A stretch of DNA of 64,000 bases from Limnobaculum allomyrinae (GCF_016649425.1 NZ_JADRCR010000001.1:372001-436000); one strand, 5' to 3'. Positions 21,870-31,129 are shown, counted from the first letter of the stretch. Notes: generated by a model from the letters alone, not told the origin. A program made the numbers and translations.

Positions 21870-22244
21870 TTAATCAGCCAGTTTAGAGGATACGCAGCCC
21901 GTGCTGCTACATTCACGCTCACGTTCTTTCAGAAACGCAATACGTTCATTCATCATATTGTTAGCGCAGGTTAAATTAACAAAGTATCCGCTACTCTTCT
22001 CTTCGCTACAATTATCATCCCGTTGCTTGATCCAATTTAGCTGGCTCTTCTTCAAAATAGCCTTCTGTTCTGCACTGACTAACTTCACCACACGAGAATA
22101 CTGTTGGTTTAAATCACGGTCTAATTGAGAAAACTCGGTACTACTACAATAAACCTGATCGAAGGCATTACGTGGTGCCGCACAGCCCGCCGCTAATGCA
22201 TTGGCTGATACCATTACGGTTAAAGCAACAAGAATTCGACGCAT
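21870..22244 (-). CDS. LprI-like periplasmic protein (DUF1311 family)
   Basis: The 124-residue product has a Sec signal peptide (RRILVALTVMVSANALAAG, cleavage near residue 19) and a mature domain with six Cys and the family pattern AFDQVYCSSTEFSQLDRDLNQQYSRV, with SQLNWIKQRDDNC. LprI homologues have been reported as lysozyme inhibitors in mycobacteria; whether this applies in enterobacteria is unknown. It has its own terminator and is monocistronic by spacing. Confidence 0.75.
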   Translation of the reverse strand: MRRILVALTVMVSANALAAGCAAPRNAFDQVYCSSTEFSQLDRDLNQQYSRVVKLVSAEQKAILKKSQLNWIKQRDDNCSEEKSSGYFVNLTCANNMMNERIAFLKERERECSSTGCVSSKLAD

Positions 22245-22350
22245 ATTAAACGACCTTTTAGTTAATTTGACGCGTTATTCTATACAGTAATATTTATTTT
22301 TATAAGCAGAATATAACTATCAGAAACTACGCCTCTTCTAAGAAAATCAT

Positions 22351-22372
22351 AAAAAACCCTCCTGAGAGGGTT
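22351..22372 (-). terminator. yeeED terminator
   Basis: On the minus strand AACCCTC and GAGGGTT form a 7-bp stem with a 4-base loop, followed by TTTTTT, 20 bases after yeeD. Confidence 0.82.
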
Positions 22373-22391
22373 AATCATAAAATAGATATTC

Positions 22392-22619
22392 TTAACCTTT
22401 TTGAATACTAATTTGCCATTGCGCATCACCGGTTTGTTTAAAACTTGTCACTTCATGACCATCCTCAACAGCCCAACGAGGCAAATTTTCGGTTGCCTGA
22501 GCACAGTCATATTCAATCACTAAAGTGTCACCAGAATTAAGCTCTGCGATATGTTTTTTAGCTTCAATTAATGGGAATGGACAGAGCTTACCTGTGGTAT
22601 CCAGTATGATGGTTTTCAT
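22392..22619 (-). CDS. yeeD: TusA-family sulfur carrier YeeD (TsuB)
   Basis: YeeD is a small sulfur-relay protein paired with the thiosulfate channel YeeE. The 75-residue product matches E. coli YeeD in length and contains the TusA-type CPFPLIEAK motif, whose Cys (residue 13) is the catalytic thiol. It begins three bases after the yeeE stop, so the two are co-translated. Together they allow thiosulfate to be taken up as a sulfur source for cysteine synthesis. Confidence 0.92.
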   Translation of the reverse strand: MKTIILDTTGKLCPFPLIEAKKHIAELNSGDTLVIEYDCAQATENLPRWAVEDGHEVTSFKQTGDAQWQISIQKG

Positions 22620-22622
22620 ATG

Positions 22623-23690
22623 TTATGCCTCGCTTTTCTTAATTGATTGATTAGGAATGATAATAGTGAAATAACTTACCAGCCAACTACCGACTAAAAT
22701 ACAGGGAATAAACAGCCATCCTTGCCATGAGAACCAGGCGGTATTAACCACTGTGTTCCCCAACATACAACCACCCGCTAATCCACTGCCAATACCCATT
22801 AGTAAGCCGCCGAATAAACTTTTGACTAACGCCTTCCAACCCGGGGAGCGAACTCTTAGTTCCTGACTTCCCCAGGCAGCAATAAGCGCACCAACAAATA
22901 TTCCAATCAGTAAATATCCAGCCCAGCCAAAGAATCCTGTTTTTCCTTCAGTAATTAAAGAAAACAGTTGCGCGCTTGGCCCACTGATACCCAGTCCTCC
23001 TACTCGTCCGGAAAGCAGGCTGGATGGCCATGCCAATAAAGCAATAATGCCTATAATGGTTGCAGTAACGAAAGGATGCCATCTGGCCTCAAAAAGCAAA
23101 TGGGAAATCCCCTGCTTTCTGGGTTGAAGCTGAGGAATAGGATAAGATTTTTTATTTAAATGGCGATATACCAGAAACAGCGTGGTGATAGTTAAAACAG
23201 AAACCGCAATCCAGGGAGAGATATTAAATGTTTGGGTAAGTGGTGCATCAGGTAACGAAGGCGCATTAATTGGCGCAAAGATCTGCTTTCCATTTGGCTG
23301 TCGGATAAACCAGCTGGATATAACAAAACCCAACACTGCCACCATACTTCCTATTAACCCTTCCGCTGCCCGATAATAGGCTCCGGTAGAACAAGAACTT
23401 GCCAGCCCCATTCCTATACCAAACATCAATCCTCCGACCAGGGTTGCCAGCCAGCGAAAATCTCCCGAAGGTAACTTCGCCCAACCTAAGTCAATAAGAA
23501 TAAACAGACCGATGCTTTGAAGAGTAATGATGATTAGCATAGCAATAGTCATTCGACTATCACGAAACAAATAAAGGTCCCGTAACCCTCCTGCCATGCA
23601 AAAACGCCCACGTTGCATGACAAAACCGAGAAGAAGACCCAAAAACAGACCTGTCATAGGGGAAAACTCCAGCTCAATGGCGTAAGCCAT
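22623..23690 (-). CDS. yeeE: Thiosulfate transporter YeeE (TsuA)
   Basis: YeeE/TsuA is an inner-membrane thiosulfate channel of the YeeE/YedE family with conserved Cys residues along the pore. The 355-residue protein shows the repeated motifs LGFVMQRGRFCMAGG, GLASSCSTGAYYRAAEG and GLAGGCMLGNTVV, each carrying a key Cys, in a multi-helix membrane protein. I took the ATG at 23690; a TTG two codons upstream is possible. yeeD follows directly. It marks the left backbone edge of the accessory island. Confidence 0.92.
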   Translation of the reverse strand: MAYAIELEFSPMTGLFLGLLLGFVMQRGRFCMAGGLRDLYLFRDSRMTIAMLIIITLQSIGLFILIDLGWAKLPSGDFRWLATLVGGLMFGIGMGLASSCSTGAYYRAAEGLIGSMVAVLGFVISSWFIRQPNGKQIFAPINAPSLPDAPLTQTFNISPWIAVSVLTITTLFLVYRHLNKKSYPIPQLQPRKQGISHLLFEARWHPFVTATIIGIIALLAWPSSLLSGRVGGLGISGPSAQLFSLITEGKTGFFGWAGYLLIGIFVGALIAAWGSQELRVRSPGWKALVKSLFGGLLMGIGSGLAGGCMLGNTVVNTAWFSWQGWLFIPCILVGSWLVSYFTIIIPNQSIKKSEA

Positions 23691-24202
23691 AATCAAGTTG
23701 TAAAAACAAACGAGCGTGGAGTATACAACGCTTCAATCTGAAAAATAATCATTTATTGATAATAATATCAATTCTTGTAATTAATTTAATATCCATCATT
23801 AAATTTTCATTGAAGTTTTTTTAATTTATTAATCCCATTTTTTATGATTAGTTACCCTTTCAAAAAATAAATTATTTCACTTCATAATTATATGATCTGA
23901 TTATTATCAATACACTAATCTATTCAATCCCTTGATCCATTTAAAGCACGACAAAGACTGATAATTAATCATTTAATAACATGAATATAGCAAAATAAAG
24001 AAATATATACCCATGTAATTATTTTCAAAAAAATATATAACAAAGTAATAAATCCATAGAGAAATCAATTAAATCCATTGATTTAAATTATTATATAAAC
24101 TTTCATTGCAACATGTTAGTTATATGATATACATTTAATGACTGGATATTGTTTTTGCGAAAATAATAATATCGACGGTTATTAATATAAGGATGTATTC
24201 TC
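23691..24202. other. AT-rich intergenic region upstream of yeeE and the autotransporter
   Basis: About 500 bases of very AT-rich DNA with no credible ORF. A perfect palindrome at 23755-23772 (ATTGATA, 4 bases, TATCAAT) lies 65 bases upstream of yeeE and may be an operator; it only loosely resembles a Fur box. The drop in GC content marks the change from backbone to island. Confidence 0.6.
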
Positions 24203-24325
24203 ATGACTGATCAAAAACCATTACCCGGAAACTTTTCTGGATTCTATTTTTTAATACAAAAACCAAAAAAAACTCCACCTGAAATAATTTCTTTTCTAAC
24301 TAATCAATTACAGGTGAGCGTATAA
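24203..24325 (+). CDS. 40-codon leader ORF upstream of autotransporter
   Basis: A short ORF starts at an ATG with AAGGA nine bases upstream and ends in TAA three bases before the autotransporter ATG at 24329. The 40-residue product begins MTDQKPLPGNFSGFYF and is neither a signal peptide nor a membrane helix. The close spacing suggests translational coupling or a regulatory leader. I recognise no homologue. It may be chance, but the ribosome site and junction are better than expected for noise. Confidence 0.42.
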   Translation: MTDQKPLPGNFSGFYFLIQKPKKTPPEIISFLTNQLQVSV

Positions 24326-24328
24326 ATT

Positions 24329-26830
24329 ATGAACTCCTCAAATTATAAACATTCGAAAATCGCAATCATTATTGCCACAATACTTAGCCCAGTGCCGTTT
24401 ACATCACCAGCATTTAGCGAACCCGTTGATGATATTGAAATTTCTACAACAGGAGTTCGTGAATATGGCGTATTGGCTTCTGGTGAAGAAAAAAAATTAG
24501 GCAACAGAGCCTCTATTTCAACCTCAGGTGAATATGCCTACGGTATTTTTAGTCGTAGCTCAGGAATAGCAATTATAGGCGACAATGCCACCATTTCGAC
24601 CACAGGAAAGAATGCTTCTGCCCTTTATGTGATAAATTCAGGTCAAATAACCCTGGGGAATAATGCAACGATTACCGCAATTGAAAGTCTTTCTTATGGT
24701 CTTTTTGCTAATGGAAACGGAACCAAGGTTGTACTGGGTAATAATGCAAATTTTTCTGTTTCTGGTGGTAGCGGTGCTGGCGCCATATGGAGTACCGATT
24801 CTGCACAAATTACCTTAGGGAATGATGCCATAATTTCAACTTCCCGTAATAATGCCCATGCCGCATCAACCTTCTTATCGGGAGTACTTAATATAGGTGA
24901 ACGAGCCACGATTACCGTTAATGGCCTTAATGCCCATGCAGTAAATGCATCAGGAGAAAGTAATGGAACTAATGGCGGTATTATTAACTTGGGTGCCAAT
25001 AGCCACATTATTGTTAATAACAATCAAAGTTCACAGTGGGCGGGTTCTCATGGCGTGAGAGCTTATGATGGTGGCGTAGTCAACCTTTTAGGTGGTAATA
25101 CTATCACCATGACAGGTGATAATATTTATCAAACCAGCAATGCGATGTATGCCACTACCGGCGGTTTTATTAATGGTTCTGCTGGTGGCCGTTATATTAT
25201 CCAGGGCGATATTGTAGCGGGTGGCGGACATTATTCAACGTTTGAAACCGGCAAAATTATACTTAACTTAACCGATGAATCATTATGGAATGGCTCCTCT
25301 TATACTCAAGAGAATGACGAAGGAATAGGCACAATCTCATTAGCTATGACTAATTCCGTTTGGAATATGTCAAACAGCTCAACACTCACTGATTTAACAC
25401 TCAACCAAGGTGCTGTTATTAACTTCCAGCATTCAGGAAGTGATTACCAGACATTAACCATTAATGATAATTATATTGGTCATGGTGGAACACTGGTTTT
25501 CAATACAGTTTTGCATAACGATACTTCTGAGACCGATAAATTAATTGTTAACGGCCAGGCATCCGGTTTGTCTTATGTCATGGTTAATAATGTCGGAGGC
25601 TCTGGGGCTGAAACAATTGACGGCATCGAGATTATTTCTACTCAAGGTTCAACAGATGATGCTTTTGTCAAAAGTGGTCGTATTGTGGCTGGTGCTTACG
25701 AGTACGATTTAGCCAAATCAGGCAATAACTGGTACCTGACCAGCAGTATTTTACCTGAGCCCGTTGAACCAACACCAGAGCCAGAACCAAAACCCGAGGA
25801 ACCTGCTCCGGAACCAAAACCAGAAGAACCTGGCAATAACGATAATAGTACCAACGAGACTAAAATCATTCGACCTGAAAGTGGTGCCTATATTGCTAAC
25901 CTGTCAGCAGCAAATACCATGTTTGTATCCCGCTTGCATAATCGTCTTGGGGAAACCCAATACACTGACTACTTAACGGGTAAAACTAAAGTTACCAGTA
26001 TGTGGTTACGTCAGGAAGGTGGCCACAACCGTAGTAAAACCAAATCAACCCAATCTAAAACTCAAACCAATCGCTATGTTGTTCAAATCGGTGGCGATGT
26101 TGCTCAATGGAGTACTGATGGTCTTAATCGACTCCATCTGGGGGTGATGGCTGGTTACGGTTATGCTCATGGTAATACGGATGCTAAATACACCGCTTAT
26201 CGGGCTAAAAATAAGGTTGATGGCTATGCCGTTGGTCTGTACGGTACCTGGTATGCCAATCAGGCGGACAAGTCGGGACTGTATGTTGACAGTTGGGTTC
26301 AATATGCCTGATTTGATAATACCGTTCAGGGAGATGGTCTTGCTAAAGAAAAGTATGACTCCAAAGGATGGTTAGCGTCTTTAGAAACGGGTTACAGTTT
26401 CAAACTGGGTCAGAGTGAACGAATCAGTTACTGGTTACAACCCAAAGCTCAGCTCACCTGGATGGGAATTCATGCAGACAATCACTATGAGGCTAATGGT
26501 ACCCGGGTTACTGGTAACGGAGATAACCTGGCCACCCGCTTAGGGCTACGAGCCTATCGTCAGGGTCATAGCGAATTTGACAATGATACTGGTCGCATGT
26601 TCCAGCCATTTATTGAAGCTAACTGGTTATATAACAGTAAGCGTTTTGGCGTCACCATGAATGGCGTTTCAGATTTTCAAGCTGGTACTCGTAACATTGG
26701 GGAAATTAAAGTTGGCCTTGAAGGCCACTTAAATACCAATCTAAATGCGTGGGGTAGCATTGGTCAACAGATAGGTGGAGACGGTTACAGTGATACTCAG
26801 GCGACTATTGGTGTTAAATATAGCTTCTGA
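24329..26830 (+). pseudogene. Autotransporter (type Va) gene interrupted by one in-frame TGA
   Basis: Reading through one stop, this is an 833-residue autotransporter: N-terminal signal region (IAIIIATILSPVPFTSPAFS), a passenger of imperfect short repeats of the type GNNATITA/LG, a Pro-Glu-rich linker near residues 477-505, a pertactin-like hinge (RPESGAYIANLSAANTMF) and a complete beta-barrel ending GVKYSF. Codon 661 is TGA within DSWVQYA-stop-FDNTV. The paralogue at 56-61 kb has Trp there (DSWLQYSWLDASV), so TGG probably mutated to TGA. The truncated product lacks most of the barrel and should not reach the surface. No other lesion is visible, suggesting recent loss, or a sequencing error. 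Confidence 0.85.
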
Positions 26831-27408
26831 TAATTGGTCATCCTCTTTGTCCCGTCCTAAAAACTGTTAACGTATTTTAGGACGGGACACGGCACCAGAT
26901 CCCGAGGGTGAGTGATGAAATCTAATCACCACTTACATCGATTAATGAAGCGCCCGCACTGACAAAGTAATACCTGGTACTGTGTGGAATCATTACCACA
27001 GTAAATGAGTTGCGATTAAAACCAGCTTATGGACAGCTAACGTCGATTCACTTTTACAGCAAAATCAGGAAAAGGAGTGGGAATTATATTAACCAGCCTG
27101 ACGAATTCGCAACAATCATAAGTGGTATCTGTGCCACTGCTGTTTTAATTATACTGATATGGAGGGCGTGAATTTGATATTTTACCAGCGCCTACGGTTC
27201 AGTGAATAATATATAAAATATCGCTTGTATATTTCGCATGAAATGATAGCAATTCATTTTCAGATAGGTTATTAATTTAACTGCATTCATTATTTCTTCT
27301 TTTAAATCAAAAAATAATAACTCTCGACATTGTTTCTCCTCAAGTATTAACTGAATGAAACAATAACAGTACTTACCTTAAATTTTATTAATTCTAATGG
27401 GGATATAT
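26831..27408. other. AT-rich gap between autotransporter and protease genes
   Basis: These 578 bases hold no intact gene. A perfect 15-bp inverted repeat lies at 26848-26889. Downstream of it there are only short open stretches that I could not match to a protein family, so decayed mobile DNA is possible but unproven. The last 150 bases are very AT-rich and should carry the protease promoter. Confidence 0.55.
26848..26889. repeat. Perfect 15-bp inverted repeat beginning TG and ending CA
   Basis: TGTCCCGTCCTAAAA at 26848-26862 is the exact reverse complement of 26875-26889, with a 12-base loop. No T-run follows, so a standard terminator is unlikely. The 5'-TG...CA-3' ends are like those of IS3-type insertion sequences, so it could be two abutting IS ends left by a deletion. 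No flanking target duplication is seen. Confidence 0.6.
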
Positions 27409-29148
27409 ATGGCTACTGCAAATGATATTAAATTAACCGGCAACCCTGAAATTGATCAATTTATCAGGGAAGGAGGCAGCAGATTATTGCCTACTGAAGG
27501 TAATACCTATTATTGGTATATGCCTGGTGAGACCAATCCAGCTAATACGACTATTGAGCCCATCACTAATGAGTTAGCGAAAAATATGGTCCGAGATGCT
27601 CTGCAACAAATTAGTAATGTAATAAACATAAACTTTAAAGAAGTTAATTATCCTGTTGGCGCAACAGGTGGGTTTGAAATTGTTTCTGGGACAGATAGCT
27701 TTCCTATGGGGGGCGGGGCCGACCTCCACTCAGGACAGGCCGGTATCACCATTAAACATCTTAACAACTATTCTGATACAAATACCTCAATTAGCTCTAA
27801 GGTAAGAAGTACTACAATGCATGAGGTATTACACCTATTAGGCTTTGATGATGGCCCTATTAACGATAATCCAGACTATACAACGGTAGATTCCGTAATG
27901 TCATATCATTCTTTGATTAACGATGTGTATGGTGAAAAAGTCAGAAGTTATGAATTCGATGAAAATGGAAGTCCAAAAGATGGAACATCATGGGCTACCA
28001 CTAGTACGCTTGGTATTTATGATATACAAGCCATACAAAGTATATATGGTGCTAATTACAATTATAATGCGGGCAATACGGTATACAAGTACACACCGGA
28101 AACGTTAAAAAACTTTCAGACTATTTGGGATGGCGGTGGTATTGATACCATTGATGTCAGTGAGTTTATTTTAGGTGTGGAACTAAATTTGAATGATGGC
28201 ACACGAAGCAATTTATTTATCAAAGACTCCTCCTGGAACGGCTGGGAATATGATGGTACACGTGCAATCGGTATAGCCTATGGCGCTAATATAGAAAATG
28301 CTATTGGTGGACAGGGTGATGATATTATCTATGGTAACAAACTGGACAATATTATCAGTGGGAATGATGGTAATGATAAATTATATGGGGGTGATGGGAA
28401 TGATTGGCTAGATGGCGGTTCAGGCACAAATACTCTATATGGCGGAGCGGGTAATGATAAACTAATTTCACATGGTAGTGATACGTTATATGGCGGTGAT
28501 GGTAATGACCTATATCAAATACATGGTACAGATTTTCGTATCATTGAAGAGCAAAATGGTGGCTTCGACACAATAGAAATAGATTCAATTTATGCTGCTA
28601 CATACGTTATGCCTGAGCATGTTGAAAATGTTCGTTTGAATACAGGATGGAGTATTAACTCAAATCTTACTGGCAATGATTTAAATAATTCTATACATGG
28701 TAACTTTGGCGACAATATTCTTATTGGTGGTAAAGGGAATGATTCATTAGCCGGTTTCAGAGGGAGTGACACTTATATTTTTAGTCAAGGAGATGGCCGA
28801 GATACTATAGACGAATATAATAATAATAACGTACCAGCCACAGATACCGACATTTTGTTGTTTAATGATATTTCTATTGATCAACTATGGTTCTCAAAAT
28901 ATTCCTCATGGGGAGATGAATCTCTGTTAATTAACGTGCTTGGTACCACCGATCAAGTTACAGTTTATGGATGGTATTCCAACAACGCTAAACTGGAACA
29001 AATCAAAACTCAGGACGGTGTGACTTTATCTATTGACCAAATAGAGTCACTCGTTGATATCATGGCAAGTCAAACGATGCCTCTGGCGAATAACTCAACA
29101 ATTATTGATGATTATATGATGACACAAACATCAATGATTATGGGTTAA
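27409..29148 (+). CDS. Serralysin-like M10 metzincin with RTX repeats and Asp third ligand
   Basis: The 579-residue protein has a catalytic domain with the zinc site HEVLHLLGFDD (His138, Glu139, His142, Asp148) and a Met-turn SVMSY (Met164, Tyr166), followed by RTX calcium-binding nonapeptides (GGxGxDxxx type, about residues 300-345) and an uncleaved C-terminal region ending after LVDIMAS, typical of type I secretion substrates. There is no N-terminal signal peptide. Serralysins normally have HExxHxxGxxH; here the third ligand is Asp, as in snapalysin-type metzincins. I prefer the ATG at 27409 (GGGGA five bases upstream) over 27397. No ABC/MFP secretion genes or inhibitor are nearby. Confidence 0.82.
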   Translation: MATANDIKLTGNPEIDQFIREGGSRLLPTEGNTYYWYMPGETNPANTTIEPITNELAKNMVRDALQQISNVININFKEVNYPVGATGGFEIVSGTDSFPMGGGADLHSGQAGITIKHLNNYSDTNTSISSKVRSTTMHEVLHLLGFDDGPINDNPDYTTVDSVMSYHSLINDVYGEKVRSYEFDENGSPKDGTSWATTSTLGIYDIQAIQSIYGANYNYNAGNTVYKYTPETLKNFQTIWDGGGIDTIDVSEFILGVELNLNDGTRSNLFIKDSSWNGWEYDGTRAIGIAYGANIENAIGGQGDDIIYGNKLDNIISGNDGNDKLYGGDGNDWLDGGSGTNTLYGGAGNDKLISHGSDTLYGGDGNDLYQIHGTDFRIIEEQNGGFDTIEIDSIYAATYVMPEHVENVRLNTGWSINSNLTGNDLNNSIHGNFGDNILIGGKGNDSLAGFRGSDTYIFSQGDGRDTIDEYNNNNVPATDTDILLFNDISIDQLWFSKYSSWGDESLLINVLGTTDQVTVYGWYSNNAKLEQIKTQDGVTLSIDQIESLVDIMASQTMPLANNSTIIDDYMMTQTSMIMG

Positions 29149-29162
29149 TGCATATGTAGTAA

Positions 29163-29227
29163 GTGTTATCCGGTGCCCTATAAAATCCCGATCTTCAGGA
29201 TGAATAATAAAGGGGGCCGGGTAACAC
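29163..29227 (+). repeat. Imperfect inverted repeat after the protease gene
   Basis: Arms at 29163-29178 and 29212-29227 (about 13 of 16 positions pair) enclose roughly 33 bases just after the protease stop. It may act as a transcript end or be a relic of mobile DNA; there is no T-run. Confidence 0.35.
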
Positions 29228-29279
29228 AATAGTCCCTTGTCCCTGTTATGTATAATATCAAGGCAAAAGAGACATTATC

Positions 29280-29440
29280 ATGAGCCACAATCTTGCAGAC
29301 CTGCCACCTGATAAACACGAAAAGTCGATATAGACTTACACGCTTTTGGCGTAGCTTACAAAGCGCGCTACGGGATGCCCTTCTCTATGCGTGAAATAGA
29401 AAACATTATGCGTCAGGAATATCTGGCAGATTGCCATTAA
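29280..29440 (+). pseudogene. Frameshifted small phage-like gene
   Basis: An ORF starting MSHNLADLPPDKHEK stops after 17 codons, but the neighbouring frame continues at once (VDIDLHAFGVAYKARYGMPF) to a TAA at 29438-29440. One missing base near 29320 explains it. The restored product of about 53 residues looks like a small accessory protein of temperate phages; I cannot name the family. It sits beside an integrase remnant, which supports a prophage origin. Confidence 0.55.
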
Positions 29441-29589
29441 TACAGGAATGAGGTGTGAAAAAATTTATGCGCTCGCGTGGGAGAATATTAATACAAAGAA
29501 ATGACCAATAACAATTAGTAGAAATATAGTTGTGGTTGCCCATTTCACGCCTCAAAACTGATAGTAGTAACAGGACAATCAGGCTCACC

Positions 29590-29745
29590 ACCGCTGTATT
29601 GTAGTCAAATAAATGGGACATACTTCAGCTCAAATGGTCTATAGCGTTTATGGTAAATGGATGAGTGAAAATGATAACGACCAAATGAAAATACTGAACG
29701 CAAATTTTATCGACAATGTTCCACTTATGCTCAGACAATTAACAA
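29590..29745 (+). pseudogene. C-terminal remnant of a phage tyrosine integrase
   Basis: The frame from 29613 encodes MGHTSAQMVYSVYGKWMSEN, the end of P2/lambda-type tyrosine recombinases with the GH box and the nucleophilic Tyr. Upstream bases still resemble the expected preceding codons (ATT-GCC-AGT-CAA) but contain indels and stops, so the rest of the gene is lost. The open frame runs on into antisense ycgN and is not real there. This marks a prophage deletion scar next to ycgN, the right border of the island. Confidence 0.75.
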
Positions 29746-29775
29746 TAGATAGATTTAACTTTATAAATCAAATTA

Positions 29776-30222
29776 TTACCTGGCCCAATCGGGTTTATTT
29801 AAAATATGATCCTGCCAGTCAATCACTTCACTCTCAGGAACCGCAATATGACGCACTGAAATTCTGGCAGCATGCATAGCTGATTTAGAACCGGCTAACA
29901 GTGGATGCCATTCCGGTAGCGCCTTCCCTTCTGCTATCAGACGATAGGCACAGGTTGGTGGAAGCCATTCAAAAGTAGGTAAATTATCACGCGTTAATTT
30001 GATGCAATCTTCTTCCAGCTCAAAACGACGATCGTAATTGCTACATCGACAAGTTTTAATATTAAGCTGATTGCATGCAACATTAGTGAAGTAGATTTCA
30101 TCGGTGTCTTCGTCAATCAGTTTATTTAAACAGCACTGACCACATCCGTCACACAACGACTCCCATTCGTCATCGGTCATCTCGGGCAGCGTTTTTTGCT
30201 GCCAAAAAAAGGATTGGCTCAT
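29776..30222 (-). CDS. ycgN: YcgN family cysteine cluster protein (UPF0260)
   Basis: The 148-residue product matches YcgN of E. coli closely, including the Cys cluster GCGQCC, the segment [14 protein letters not shown] and the C-terminus HILNKPDW. The Cys pattern is that of the YkgJ/zinc- or iron-chelating family; no function is proven. It lies downstream of ycgM on the same strand, with a strong hairpin in between. Confidence 0.93.
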   Translation of the reverse strand: MSQSFFWQQKTLPEMTDDEWESLCDGCGQCCLNKLIDEDTDEIYFTNVACNQLNIKTCRCSNYDRRFELEEDCIKLTRDNLPTFEWLPPTCAYRLIAEGKALPEWHPLLAGSKSAMHAARISVRHIAVPESEVIDWQDHILNKPDWAR

Positions 30223-30259
30223 GATGGTATTCCGGTATTAATAAATAAGGGATTAATCT

Positions 30260-30302
30260 AAAAACAGACGCCTGTAACTGTTGGCTACAGGCGTCTGTTT
30301 TA
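30260..30302 (-). terminator. Strong hairpin between ycgM and ycgN
   Basis: A perfect 16-bp inverted repeat (AAAACAGACGCCTGTA and its complement) around a 9-base loop, A/T-flanked on both sides, follows the ycgM stop. It looks like an intrinsic terminator usable in both directions. Confidence 0.75.
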
Positions 30303-30317
30303 GACGATATGAAACGA

Positions 30318-30974
30318 TTATAACACGCGGCTGGTAATTTCTTTACCATTAAGCGCAACGGTGAAGCTATCACCATGTTCAATTGGGCCTACGCCCGAAG
30401 GTGTACCGGTCAAAACAATATCTCCAGGGCGCAGCGTAAAGAAGCGGCTCATGTAAGAAATCAGCGGCAGAATCGGGGTAATCATTTCACGGGTATTCCC
30501 GTTCTGGCGCACCTGACCATTAATCGACAGTGATAGTGAAGCCTGTTGAGCATCACCAAATTGCCCTACCGGAATAAAACCAGAAATAGGACAGGAATTA
30601 TCAAATGCTTTGGCTTTTTCCCAAGGTTCGCCTGCTTTTTTACACTCGGCCTGTAAATCACGCAGGGTTAAATCAATAGCAATGCCGTATCCTACGATTG
30701 CGTTAGCAACGCGCCCTTCATCTGCATTTTTTAACGGTAACCCAATGAGTACCGCCAGTTCGACTTCATAATGAACGGAACCAAATCCGTCCGGAATTGC
30801 TATTGGCTGAGTAATATCGCATAACGCTGTTTCAGGCTTAATGAACAGAAGCGGCTGTTGAGGCGTATTATCCCCCATCTCTTTGATATGGTCTGAATAA
30901 TTTTTGCCAACGCAAACCACTTTACTCACAGGTAACTCTAACAGGTCACCCTGCCAATCCCGATGTTGATACAT
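30318..30974 (-). CDS. ycgM: Fumarylacetoacetate hydrolase family protein YcgM
   Basis: The 218-residue enzyme belongs to the FAH superfamily of hydrolases and decarboxylases; homologous YcgM/FAHD1 proteins decarboxylate oxaloacetate or cleave acylpyruvates. It shows VVCVGKNYSDHIKEM, the metal-binding HYEVELAVLIG (Glu ligands), the Asp in AIDLTLRDLQ and the GDIVLTGTPSGVGP motif. Length and sequence fit E. coli YcgM (219 residues). The exact substrate here is not shown. Confidence 0.9.
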   Translation of the reverse strand: MYQHRDWQGDLLELPVSKVVCVGKNYSDHIKEMGDNTPQQPLLFIKPETALCDITQPIAIPDGFGSVHYEVELAVLIGLPLKNADEGRVANAIVGYGIAIDLTLRDLQAECKKAGEPWEKAKAFDNSCPISGFIPVGQFGDAQQASLSLSINGQVRQNGNTREMITPILPLISYMSRFFTLRPGDIVLTGTPSGVGPIEHGDSFTVALNGKEITSRVL

Positions 30975-31129
30975 ATGATTGCTACTCCTTCATAACCTTT
31001 GTCTGATTTTATCAATGTTGTCATTTATTATTGTTTTCAACCCAACATCATGCCGGATCGTTTGGTGTTGTCCGAGTGTTATCGTCCGATAGTATCATTA
31101 CATCGGTAACAAAAACTTAGATTAAACGC

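Noticed and set aside
26309-26311. Selenocysteine at the in-frame TGA of the autotransporter
   Set aside because: The paralogue has Trp there, no redox context and no SECIS-like hairpin directly after the codon was evident.
28309-28470. CRISPR-like or tandem DNA repeats
   Set aside because: The periodic pattern comes from RTX nonapeptide codons in the protease gene.
29613-29879. 88-codon ORF taken as a complete gene
   Set aside because: Only its first 30 or so codons are integrase-like; the rest is antisense to ycgN.
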